Assembly: GCF_003116585.1 (NCBI RefSeq)
Contig: NZ_QEHM01000003.1
Coordinates: 916,916 to 980,915 of the forward strand
Direction of reading: 5' to 3'
DNA from: Albibacillus kandeliae
Lineage (GTDB): Bacteria; Pseudomonadota; Alphaproteobacteria; Rhodobacterales; Rhodobacteraceae
Length of the DNA: 64,000 bases
Shown here: piece by piece, positions 8,448-18,100 of the stretch
Layout of the letters: the number at the start of each line of letters is the position of its first letter
Numbering within the stretch: position 1 is the first letter of the stretch
Made by a program: the position numbers and the translations under genes
Notes under the pieces: generated by a model
What the model saw: only the letters and a program-made list of their open reading frames with translations
Told to the model about the DNA's origin: nothing
Database searches by the model: none

Positions 8448-8546
8448 ATATAACCTATTCATCCGGAGTGGCAACCATGTCTCCCGGGAGTTGTTGAAAG
8501 TGAACAGTTCGGTTTACACTGGACCATCCAGCAGAGCGAGACAGCA

Positions 8547-9179
8547 ATGAACGATGCATCGGCGATCCTGCGCACCGGACGCAAATTCGATCAGGTCATT
8601 GCCGGTGCGCGGCAGGTCTTCCTCAGCGACGGCTTCGAAGGGGCCAGCGTGGATGACATCGCCAGGGCCGCCGGGGTCTCCAAGGCGACGCTCTACAGCT
8701 ACTTCCCCGACAAGCGCCTGCTCTTCCTCGAGGTCGCCCGGCTGGAGTGCGAGCGCATGGCCGAGAACACCGTCAGCCTGATCGACGAGGAGGCGCCCCC
8801 GGGACAGAACCTGCGGGTCGCGGCCCATCACATTGTGCGTTTCCTGCTCTCGGACTTCACCCAGCAGTGCTTCCGCATCTGCGTGGCCGAGAGCGAGCGC
8901 TTTCCCGAACTCGGGCAGACCTTCTATCACCACGGTCCGGCCGAGGGAAAACGGCGCATCTGCGAATTCCTGCAACGCGGGATCGAGAAGGGTTTCCTCG
9001 ACATCGACGACGTCGATATTGCGGCCGAACAGTTCGGGGAACTCTGCAAGGTCCGGCTCTGGACCCGCCTCGTCTTCGGCGTGCAGAAAACCTTCACCGA
9101 CGAAGAGATCGAGGCCGTGGTCGAGAACGCGGTAAAGACGTTCCTCGCGCGCTACGGCACCGACAAGAGCAGGCTCTAG
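8547..9179 (+). CDS. TetR/AcrR-family transcriptional regulator
   Basis: A 210-residue TetR protein. The helix-turn-helix spans about residues 33-55, with GASVDDIARAAGVSKATLYSYF, a near-consensus TetR recognition region. The C-terminal all-alpha domain (CVAESERFPELGQTFYHHGP) resembles the AefR/TetR_C_33 type found in regulators of efflux and quorum-related genes; the ligand is unknown. It starts at the ATG after a GAGCGAGACAGCA leader. An imperfect repeat, GTGAAC-N6-GTTTAC (8500-8517), lies upstream and could be its operator. It ends 4 bp inside the convergent NYN gene. No obvious target operon is adjacent. Confidence 0.88.
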   Translation: MNDASAILRTGRKFDQVIAGARQVFLSDGFEGASVDDIARAAGVSKATLYSYFPDKRLLFLEVARLECERMAENTVSLIDEEAPPGQNLRVAAHHIVRFLLSDFTQQCFRICVAESERFPELGQTFYHHGPAEGKRRICEFLQRGIEKGFLDIDDVDIAAEQFGELCKVRLWTRLVFGVQKTFTDEEIEAVVENAVKTFLARYGTDKSRL

Positions 9180-9910
9180 TCGACCCGGCGCACCAGCAGC
9201 TGGTTGCCGTCGCCCCGCTTGGTCTCGAACCGCTTCAGCTCGCGGATCAGGTCGCTCAGCTTCTTCTTGCCATAGCTGCGGGTATCGAAATCCGGGTTCG
9301 AGGCGGTGATATACTGGCCGACCTGACCCAGCGAGAACCACTCGTCCTCCTGCCCGATGGCATCCATTGCGCGGATCACCAGCTTGGTGGGGTCCTCCAT
9401 CTCGGCGGGCGCCTCGCCGTCCTCCGCAACCTTGTCCTGCCGCGGCTTGGTCTTGACCGGGTCGTTCATCAGGTTCTCGACGTAGATGAACCGTTTGCAG
9501 GCCTTCACGAAGGCCGCCGGCGTCTTGCGCATCCCCATGCCGTAGACGTCCAGCCCCTGTTCCCGGATGCGGCTGGCGAGCCGGGTGAAATCGCTGTCGG
9601 AGGAGATCAGCACGAAGCCGTCGAACCGCCCCGAGTGCAGGATGTCCATCGCATCGATCACCAGCCCGATGTCGCTGGCGTTCTTGCCGGTGGTATTGGC
9701 GAACTGCTGGTGCGGGACTATGGCGAGCGCCGCCAGCTTGTCCTTGGTCCAGCCCTGCGGTCCGCCGCCGGAGAAATCGCCGTAGATGCGGCGGATGCTG
9801 GCCTCGCCGAACGAGGCGATTTCCTCGAACATCGCCTCGGCGTACTTTGCCGAGATATTGTCGGCGTCGATGAGCACCGCGAGCAGCGGTACATCCTGGT
9901 TCTGGGCCAT
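9176..9910 (-). CDS. NYN-domain (LabA/DUF88) protein with C-terminal OST-HTH/LOTUS domain
   Basis: A 244-residue putative RNase. The N-terminal NYN (PIN-like) domain shows the acidic metal-binding set: LIDADNIS near residue 14, DIGLVIDAMDILHSGRFDGF in the middle and LISSDSDFTRLASRIRE. A charged linker (about 150-175) leads to a LOTUS/OST-HTH-type C-terminal domain, with FSLGQVGQYI and SYGKKKLSDLIRELKRFETK. LOTUS domains bind RNA or RNA helicases, suggesting targeted RNA cleavage; no substrate is known to me. It lies 59 bp downstream of the GNAT gene and may end a clpP-GNAT-NYN transcript. Confidence 0.85.
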   Translation of the reverse strand: MAQNQDVPLLAVLIDADNISAKYAEAMFEEIASFGEASIRRIYGDFSGGGPQGWTKDKLAALAIVPHQQFANTTGKNASDIGLVIDAMDILHSGRFDGFVLISSDSDFTRLASRIREQGLDVYGMGMRKTPAAFVKACKRFIYVENLMNDPVKTKPRQDKVAEDGEAPAEMEDPTKLVIRAMDAIGQEDEWFSLGQVGQYITASNPDFDTRSYGKKKLSDLIRELKRFETKRGDGNQLLVRRVD

Positions 9911-9969
9911 GATGATGATCTCCCGGTTTCGCGGTCACCCTCTACGATACCGGGAGGAGGTGCAACCGC

Positions 9970-10464
9970 TCAGAGGGGGCGGAACATCACCAGCGCATCG
10001 ACGTAGCCCTCGCGCGGGTGGTGAAAGGCCAGCGGCAGGCGGCCCACCGTCTCGAAGCCCGCCCGCGTCCAGGTGTCGATGGCGCGCGTATTGGTGGAGA
10101 CGACGAAATTGTACTGCATCGCCCGGAACCCGCGTCGCTTCGCCTCCTCCAGCGAATGCGACAGCATGGCCTGCGCCACACCATGCCCCCGCGCCTCGGG
10201 CGAGGTGCAATAACCGGCGTTGCACACGTGCCCGGCATTGCCCTTCGCGTTCTGGTTCGGCTTGACGTAATAGGTCCCGACGATCCGGCCCTCCAGTTCC
10301 GCGACGAAGTTCACCGCACCCGGGCCCCGCCAGTAGTCGAACCCGCCCGCGCGTCCGCCCGCCGGATCGGCGGTAAAGAACTCGCCGGACTCGATGGCCG
10401 GTTTCAGGATTGCCCAGATGGCGTCATCGTCCGCTGCGGCGGCCTGCCGGATCGTCAGGGTCAT
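9970..10464 (-). CDS. GNAT-family N-acetyltransferase
   Basis: A 164-residue acetyltransferase. The acetyl-CoA-binding motif A region reads CTSPEARGHGVAQAMLSHSLEEAKRRGF, with the RGxGxA-type pyrophosphate loop as RGHGVA. Motif B follows in AMQYNFVVSTNTRAIDTWTRAGFETVG, the usual N-x-x-A-x-x-x-Y/W-x-x-x-GF arrangement. The acceptor cannot be told; similar proteins acetylate small amines or protein N-termini. The ATG lies 6 bp after the clpP stop, so the two are probably co-transcribed and translationally coupled. Confidence 0.88.
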   Translation of the reverse strand: MTLTIRQAAAADDDAIWAILKPAIESGEFFTADPAGGRAGGFDYWRGPGAVNFVAELEGRIVGTYYVKPNQNAKGNAGHVCNAGYCTSPEARGHGVAQAMLSHSLEEAKRRGFRAMQYNFVVSTNTRAIDTWTRAGFETVGRLPLAFHHPREGYVDALVMFRPL

Positions 10465-10470
10465 GTCAGC

Positions 10471-11076
10471 TCAGCCCAGTTCGTCCACGGTCGAGATGAT
10501 CTTGCCGACCAGCCCGTAATCCTTGGCCTCGTGCGCCTTCAGCCAGAAGTCACGCTGCGTGTCCTCGGCGATGCGCTCCTGCGTCTGGCCGGTGGCCTCG
10601 GCGAACAGCTTGTGGAACCGCTCCGACATGATGCGGATCTGTTCGGCCTGGATCATCAGGTCGCTGACCTGCCCGCGAATCCCGCCCGAGGGCTGGTGCA
10701 GCAGGAAGCGGGTGTTGGGCAGGCAGTACCGGTTCTCCTTCTGCGCCCCGACGAAGATCAGCGCGCCGGCGCTCGCCACCCAGCCAGAACCGATGGTACG
10801 CACCGTGGGGCGGATGAACTTGATCACGTCATGCACCATGTCGCCGGATTCCACATGACCGCCGGGCGAGGAGATGAACACGTTGATCGGGTCGTCGCTT
10901 TCCTCGGCCAGCGCAAAGAGATGCGTGACCGCGCGCTGCGCCAGCTTGTCGTTGATCTCGCCCGCGATGATCACGTTGCGCGATTTGAAGAACAGGTTGT
11001 CCACCCGTCCCGAGGCCTGCGCCTCGTCGTCCTTCTTCGGGGTATCCTCGTCGTCGCCGTCGAACTTCGTGTACAT
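10471..11076 (-). CDS. clpP: ATP-dependent Clp protease proteolytic subunit homologue (second-type ClpP)
   Basis: A 201-residue ClpP-fold serine peptidase. The nucleophile loop reads GSGWVASAGALIF (usual form GxAASMGA), so the catalytic Ser is present but the neighbouring Met is Ala. The His lies in RFLLHQPSGGIRG and the Asp in AEDTQRDFWLKAHEAKDYGLVGKI. An acidic N-terminal tail (DGDDEDTPKKDDE) is not typical of the main ClpP. Alphaproteobacteria often carry extra clpP paralogues apart from the clpP-clpX pair, and no clpX is adjacent, so I infer a paralogue. It is first in a likely operon with GNAT and NYN genes. Confidence 0.85.
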   Translation of the reverse strand: MYTKFDGDDEDTPKKDDEAQASGRVDNLFFKSRNVIIAGEINDKLAQRAVTHLFALAEESDDPINVFISSPGGHVESGDMVHDVIKFIRPTVRTIGSGWVASAGALIFVGAQKENRYCLPNTRFLLHQPSGGIRGQVSDLMIQAEQIRIMSERFHKLFAEATGQTQERIAEDTQRDFWLKAHEAKDYGLVGKIISTVDELG

Positions 11077-11236
11077 CGGTCTCTCCCATCGGGCTTGCAG
11101 GCGACCACGGGATAGCGCCGCCCCGCTGTCGAAGTTAATCACCTCTCCGGCGGCTGCAAGCCGATAGCAGGGAGTCTCCTCATCCGCGTGCCCCGGCCAG
11201 AACCCGTCCCGCCTCCCCGCTTCTTTGGGTTTCAAG

Positions 11237-11270
11237 TATCCCGGGGAGCGTGAGGGGCAGCGCCCCTCAC
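11237..11270. repeat. Palindromic intergenic repeat (GGGGCAGNGCCCC family), copy 1
   Basis: A TATCCCGGGG lead-in is followed by GTGAGGGGC, AGC, GCCCCTCAC (11250-11270), a perfect 9-bp stem with a 3-nt loop. It lies between the clpP start and the terminator of the alcohol dehydrogenase. Related copies lie at 22591 and 30338. Confidence 0.6.
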
Positions 11271-11314
11271 TCCCGAACTCCCCGCCCACGCCCCTTTTGA
11301 CGGACACGGCAACG

Positions 11315-11344
11315 AAAAAGGCACCGGCCTGGCTGGCCGGTGCC
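11315..11344 (-). terminator. Rho-independent terminator of the alcohol dehydrogenase gene
   Basis: Read on the minus strand: GGCACCGGCC, loop AGCCA, GGCCGGTGCC, then TTTTT. A perfect 10-bp stem 22 bp beyond the dehydrogenase stop. Confidence 0.9.
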
Positions 11345-11366
11345 TCTCTGTCCCGTTGCTGGTGGA

Positions 11367-12497
<1,131 letters not shown>

Positions 12498-12575
12498 GCA
12501 GTCTCCTTGTTTTCGGTTGCGCGGACCCTGTGCGAAGCGGCCCGATAGATCAAGCCCTCGTCAGGTTTCGCAGGT

Positions 12576-14627
12576 CTATTGATCCAGCCTGAGGGAGACC
12601 CGGGCAGAGCCTCCGACACCGTCCAGCACGACGATGGTGGAGAAGCCGGGATCGAGGTCGGGCAGGGCGATCTCTCGATCATGTCGGCCTGTTGCCACGG
12701 GCCGTCCGTTCGCCAGCACGGTGAAGGGCGCCGCGCCGCCGCGCAGCTTGAGCGTGACGGGTGCGCCCGCGAGGGCAAGCCGCGCGCCATCCGGTGGAAA
12801 GGTCAGCCGCAGCGCGTCTGCCGGTTCGGCGAAGGCGGCATCGCGCGGGCGAAACCGTTGCAGGGGGCGGGGCAGTTCGGCCGAGCCGACGATCAGGGTG
12901 GCGGGCGGAGGCGGCGGCAGCCGGTCGAAGCCGGGCTTGAGCCGGCCGAAAGCTTCGAACAGGACGGGTGCCGCAAGGTCGCCGCCAAATGCGCCGGGCA
13001 CCGGCGTCCCGTCGGGCCGTCCCATCCAGACGCCGACCACGTGGCGCCCGTCATAGCCGATCGCCCATGCGTCGCGGTGCCCGTAAGAGGTGCCGGTCTT
13101 GTAGGCCAGAACGCCCGAGGGCGCACCCGGTGGCGGGGTCAGACCGGCGAGGATATTGCCCACCTGCCACGCCGCCTCGGCCGAGATCAGGCGTGGCATT
13201 TCGCTGCGCGGTTGCGAAATTTCGCTGCGCAGCGAAAATCCCGCGCCGCCGTTCGCAAGCGCAGCATAAAGCTGGACCAGATCGTGCAGGCTGACCCCGA
13301 GGCCGCCCAGCGAAACCGCGAGTCCGGGCCTGCCACCGGGGATGTGCAGTTCGGCGCCCGACCGCTCCAGCGCCGAGACGAGGCGGGCGGGGCCTAGCGC
13401 ATCGGTGAGCTTGACCACCGGGATGTTCAGCGATTGCTGCAGCGCCTCGCGGACCCGGATGTCGCCGCGGAACGTCCCGTCGAAGTTCTGTGGCGCGTAT
13501 TGGCCAAAGGCGACGGGCCCGTCATTTATCAATGTTTCCGGGTGAACGAGGCCCTGATCGAAGGCAAGCCCGTAGATCAGCGGCTTGAGCAGCGACCCGG
13601 GCGAGCGGATCGCGCGGGTCATGTCGACATACCCCTCGCGCCCTCCCGCGTTGCTGTAATCGGGCGATCCGACCGAGGCGAGGATCTCGCCGGTGGTGTA
13701 GTCGGCGGCGATCAGCGCGATGGACAGGTTCGGTCCCGCGCGTCGGGCGGCATCGGCCGTAAGGCGCTCGAGGGAACGCTGCAGCGCAGCGTCAATGGTC
13801 ATGTCGTGGCGGTGTCCGACAGGGTCTTCGCTGCGCAGCGAATCCCCGAGGTGTGCGGCGAGACGGGGGAAGTCATGCTGCGCTTCCGGGATCTTTTGCT
13901 GCGTTGCGGCATTCAGGGATTCCGTGGTCAACGCGCCCTGCGAAAACAGCCGGTCCAGCACCCGGTTACGGGCGTCGAGCGCCCGCTCCGGGAACCGGTC
14001 GGGTCGGCGCGTTTCGGGCGACTGGGGCAGAGCGATCAGCAGGGCCGCTTCGGACGGGGTGAGGCGCCGTGGTTCCTTTCCGAACCACGCGAGGCTCGCT
14101 GCACGTACCCCTTCGATGTTGCCGCCATAGGGTGCGTGGATCAGGTAGAGCCGCAGGATCTCTTCCTTGCTCAACCGCCGTTCGAGCGCCATCGCCACAC
14201 GCATCTGCCGCAGCTTGCCGTTCCAGCGTCCGGTCGGGCCGTCCTCCAGCAACCGGGCGACCTGCATGGTGAGGGTGGAGCCCCCCGAGATCACTCCGCC
14301 GTTCCCGATGGCCTGCCCTGCCGCTCGCAGCATCGCCAACGGGTCGACGCCGTGATGGGTCAGGAAACGCTTGTCCTCGTAGCGGATCAGCATGGCGACA
14401 TAGGTCGGATCCACCTCGCCCGGCTGCACGTCGAGCCGCCAGATACCGTCGCCAACCTGATAGGCGCGCAGCAGGTCTCCGTCGCGGCCGCGCATTTCCT
14501 GCGAGGTCTCGGCGAGGGTCAGGGGCAGGTCCGTCCGGTCGATCCAGCGATCCATACCGTCCCGCACCGCCGCGCCCAATCCCAGCGCAAGCACCAGTCC
14601 GGCGAGGACGGGCGCCGGTCTAGGCAT
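12576..14627 (-). CDS. pbpC: Penicillin-binding protein 1C
   Basis: A 683-residue bifunctional class A PBP. An N-terminal membrane anchor (APVLAGLVLALGLGAAV) precedes the GT51 glycosyltransferase with YEDKRFLTHHGVDPLA (catalytic Glu) and GGSTLTMQVARLL. The transpeptidase carries RSPGSLLKPLIY (SxxK, catalytic Ser), QSLNIPVV (SxN) and AYKTGTSYG (KTG). The C-terminal part, with KLRGGAAPFTVLANGRPV, is the Ig-like BiPBP_C domain typical of PbpC. It is last in an operon with an alpha-2-macroglobulin, the yfhM-pbpC association known in many Gram-negatives, and overlaps the DUF1089 gene by 8 bp. Two palindromes interrupt its reading frame. Confidence 0.95.
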   Translation of the reverse strand: MPRPAPVLAGLVLALGLGAAVRDGMDRWIDRTDLPLTLAETSQEMRGRDGDLLRAYQVGDGIWRLDVQPGEVDPTYVAMLIRYEDKRFLTHHGVDPLAMLRAAGQAIGNGGVISGGSTLTMQVARLLEDGPTGRWNGKLRQMRVAMALERRLSKEEILRLYLIHAPYGGNIEGVRAASLAWFGKEPRRLTPSEAALLIALPQSPETRRPDRFPERALDARNRVLDRLFSQGALTTESLNAATQQKIPEAQHDFPRLAAHLGDSLRSEDPVGHRHDMTIDAALQRSLERLTADAARRAGPNLSIALIAADYTTGEILASVGSPDYSNAGGREGYVDMTRAIRSPGSLLKPLIYGLAFDQGLVHPETLINDGPVAFGQYAPQNFDGTFRGDIRVREALQQSLNIPVVKLTDALGPARLVSALERSGAELHIPGGRPGLAVSLGGLGVSLHDLVQLYAALANGGAGFSLRSEISQPRSEMPRLISAEAAWQVGNILAGLTPPPGAPSGVLAYKTGTSYGHRDAWAIGYDGRHVVGVWMGRPDGTPVPGAFGGDLAAPVLFEAFGRLKPGFDRLPPPPPATLIVGSAELPRPLQRFRPRDAAFAEPADALRLTFPPDGARLALAGAPVTLKLRGGAAPFTVLANGRPVATGRHDREIALPDLDPGFSTIVVLDGVGGSARVSLRLDQ
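13198..13238. repeat. Nested palindromes inside pbpC, copy 1
   Basis: The perfect 18-bp palindrome TTTCGCTGCGCAGCGAAA (13220-13237) overlaps GCGAAATTTCGC (13214-13225) and follows a partial copy, TTTCGCTGCGCGG (13199-13211). It encodes SLRSEISQPRSE in the transpeptidase domain. The core TTCGCTGCGCAGCGAA recurs at 13827. Confidence 0.6.
13827..13842. repeat. Palindrome TTCGCTGCGCAGCGAA inside pbpC, copy 2
   Basis: A 16-bp perfect palindrome identical to the core of the repeat at 13221-13236. It encodes DSLRSED between the glycosyltransferase and transpeptidase domains of PbpC. Confidence 0.6.
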
Positions 14628-15183
14628 CGACCCAGCCTTCCCAGAGGCCGGGATAGCGGGTCACGAAACCGCAGTCGTGAACCTCGAGCGGGGCTCGAAA
14701 GTTCGGCGAGACGTATTCGACCCGGCCATCGTCCTGCAGGGTGTAGGTCTGCTCCAGCACGGCGAGCCCGCTCAGGTCCGGCACCAGCCAGGCGGCGCGG
14801 GCCGGCAGCGCGGCAGGTCCGTTGCCCGCAAGGCGCCGCACCGGCATCAGGTTCGTTGCCGGGGTAAAGCTGAGGTCGATGTCGGTGCAGCCGTCAAGCT
14901 GGGGCTGCTCGGCGTCGTTCACCCGCCACGCGTGCTGCTCGCGCGCGATCCGCAGAGCGATCTTCTCGCCCTCCACCCGCCCCGAGATATCGGCGGAGAG
15001 GGTCAGCCAGTTTTCGTCGCAGCGCACGGCATAACTCATCTCCCCCGGATGCGCTCCGCCCCAGCGTGCCTGCCCGGTCAGCAGCCAGCCATTGTCGGCA
15101 TGGGCCAGCGAACAGCGGTCGGTACCTTCGCAGTCGAGCCGCCGCCAGTGGGCCATCGCCAGTATGCCATGCTCCTCGCTCAT
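14620..15183 (-). CDS. Putative glycolipid-binding protein (DUF1089 family)
   Basis: A 187-residue protein without signal peptide or membrane segment. The pattern (MAHWRRLDCEGTDRCSLAHADNGW, YAVRCDENWLTLSADISGRVEG, FTPATNLMPVRRL, LEQTYTLQDDGRVEYVSPNFRAPLEVHDCGFVTRYPGLW, each split here for reading) is what I recall of the COG3554/DUF1089 putative glycolipid-binding family. Its ATG overlaps the alpha-2-macroglobulin stop (ATGA) and its stop overlaps pbpC by 8 bp, so it is embedded in the middle of the yfhM-pbpC operon and presumably translated in step with them. Its role there is unknown to me; a lipid or glycan ligand would be consistent. Confidence 0.7.
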   Translation of the reverse strand: MSEEHGILAMAHWRRLDCEGTDRCSLAHADNGWLLTGQARWGGAHPGEMSYAVRCDENWLTLSADISGRVEGEKIALRIAREQHAWRVNDAEQPQLDGCTDIDLSFTPATNLMPVRRLAGNGPAALPARAAWLVPDLSGLAVLEQTYTLQDDGRVEYVSPNFRAPLEVHDCGFVTRYPGLWEGWVDA

Positions 15184-18100
15184 TCCGTGACCGTCAGCTG
15201 GCCCGCCCCGGTCCGCGCGCGGTAACGGGGGCGGTACATGTCCTCGACCGAGGCCGCGGGATGATAGAACCGGCCGGGCGTGACGGCGCGGGCGATGTAG
15301 GCCAGCGTGACCGTGCCGGTGCCGTAGTGATCCACCGCCGCAATGAACCGGTCCGAACGGAATTCGGCATGGCGCGCGTCCGTCGGTTGCAGCCAGCCAA
15401 GCGCGCCCACCTCGCCCGAACGCAGGAGGTTCGGGTTGTCGATCTCGACCCCGGCGGGCAGCGGATCGTCGATCATCAGGCGCGCCTCGCTGTTTTCGAA
15501 AGGCTTGACCGTGAGAACAGCGACGAACCTGTCCCCGACCGCGAACTCGGAGCCGCTGATCGCGTTCCCGTCCATATCGTAGTAGCGCCGTTCGATGGCA
15601 TATCCGGTGCCCCCCGCCTCGGGCGCGACCTCGGGTATGCCCATCGTGGTCAGGGTGATGTCGGTCGCCTTGCCGTCGGCGGAGGAAATGGCGAGCGCGC
15701 GCTGGCTCCCGTCATCTTCCAGCACCTGCACAAAGGGACCGGTCACCGCCGCACCGTTGACCCGCAGACCCGACTCCTCGGGCCGCTTGATCAGGGCCTG
15801 CGCCGCAATCAGGGTCCAGCTCGCCTCCTGCGTCGACAGCCGCTGGTCGGTTCCGGTGACCCGCTGGACAAGGGACTCGGTCGGCAGCGCGGTGCTGCCA
15901 GCCTCGGTCGCCAGCGCCAGCACCGCCGCCGAGTCGCGCAGGTCGGTGCCGTAGTCCGCGCGCCAGAGTGGCGCCTCGGCCTGCCGCTGCGAGAGCATCT
16001 GCCCGGCGCGGGCGAACATCATGTCGGCCCTCCCCTGATCGCCATAGGCAGCGAGCGCCGCCCCGATCTGCGCGGCGGCAAGCGGGGTCGCAAAGCTGTT
16101 GCCCTTCACGTCCGCGTAGTAGCGCAGGTCGGCGATGGCTGCCGCACCTTCGCGTGCGAGAACGAGAAGCGCATAGGCGACGTCCTCGCCGCCCCGGTCG
16201 AAGTCGGGTGCGTAGTTCACCCGGTTGCGCAGGTTGTCGAGCGCCATGCGCATCGGCAGGTCCGGAACGCGATAGCCTTCGGCCCGCGCCCGGGTCAGGA
16301 AGTCGCTGACGTAGGCATCGAGCCAGAAGTCGCCGGATTCCGGCTGCCACAGGCCAAAGGCCCCGTTCGGTGCCTGCCGGGTCAACACCCGCGCGATGGC
16401 GGCGTCCACCCGCTCCTGCACGTCGGGCCCTGCGCCAAGTCCGGACGCCTGCGCGACCGAGGACAGGTAGAGCAGCGGCAGCGCCTTGGAGGTCACCTGC
16501 TCGGTGCAGCCATAGGGGTAGCTGTCGAGCGCGTTCAGCAGCCCTGGCGCGTCGAACCGCGCCAGCGGCCCGGCCGAGAGGATCGCGCGTCCGGTGCCGG
16601 TGCGCAGTCCGGCAAAGACGTCATCGGTAAAGGCAAAGGTATCTCCGGCGGCGAGGGCAAATCGGCGGGTCTGCGACACCACCGGATCGTTCGCGCGCAC
16701 CGGCAGGCGCAGCGTCTGCGTCAGAACTTCGCCGCCCGGGGTCGTCAGAACCACGTCGAAACTCGGATCGCCCACGGCGCTGGCCGAGACCGGAATCTGA
16801 AACCGTGCCTTGGCCTTGTCGCCGAGCGTGAAGGTTCCCGGCCCCTGCGCGATGGTCAACTCCTTGCCCACGTTCGCGAGCGACAGCGACATCTCGCCCG
16901 AAGGTCCATCGGCATGGACGACCTCCAGCAGGATGCGGCTCTGGTCACCGGGGGCGAGGAAGCGCGGAACCGAGGCGGTCACCACCACCGGGTCGCGCAC
17001 GATCATGTCCCGTTCCGCCTGTCCGACGGCGCGGGGCGACCAGGCCACGGCCATCAGCCGCACGGTGCCGTTGAAGGCGGGCAGGGGGATGGCGACCTTG
17101 GCGGTACCATCGGCGCCGACCCGGACCAGCCCCGAGAACGAGGCGACGAGATCCTGCGTCGGCGGGGGCGATTGCAGCCGCGCGCCCTGGTCGGCATCGC
17201 CACCCGACCGCACGGTGCCCATTGCTCCGTTCATGCCGTCGATCAACCGGCCATAGACATCGCGCAGTTCAGCACCCAGCCGCCGCTGGCCGAAGTAATA
17301 GCCCTGCGGGTCGGGGCTCTTGAACCCGGAGAGGTTGAGGATACCGACATCCACCGCGGCGAGGGTGAGATAGACAGCGTCGCCCTCGGTCGCGCCTGCG
17401 ACAGAGACCGAGATCTCTTGCGTCTGGCGCGGCTCCGCAACCTCCGGAGCGTCGATGCTGACGGTCAGTGCCTTGTCACCTGGGGCAATCGCGGCATGGG
17501 CCACACCCATGCTCCGGGCCGGGTTCTGGCCAGCGGCCACGTCCATCGGCCGGATCAGCGTTGCGGTTACATAGGCGCCGGTTCCCCAGTCAGCGGTCAC
17601 GGACAGGGGAATGCGGCTCTCGCCCGCGGGCACCTCGACCGCCTCGCGGTGGATCACGTGATTGGACAGCACCGAGATCAGCGCCGTACCAGCCGCGCGC
17701 GGGACGATGCGCAGCGTCGCGGTATCGCCGACCGTGTAGTCCGGCCGGTCGAGCGACAGCTCCAGCCGGTCCGGAGTCGCGGTGGAATCGGCGGGTGCGT
17801 ACCAGCCCGCGTAGAAGGTCGTCGAGGCCGAGGTGTAGTCGCCGCCGACCGACTCGACCACCAGCTCGTATTGGCCCCAGTCGACCTTTTCGGACAGGCT
17901 CAGCGGCGCGCCCGCGAGATCCGCCTCGCCGGTTGCGATCCGGCTGCGGCGCGTCACCGGCTCCCAGTTCCAGTCGCCGTAAAGCTGGTACCATTGATAG
18001 CGCGTCTCGACCCGGTTCAGCGTCCACTTCACCCGCATCGGGGCGGGGGTCATGTCCGGCGCGAGGGAGATCACCTCGAACGCGGCCTCGGTCCCCTCGG

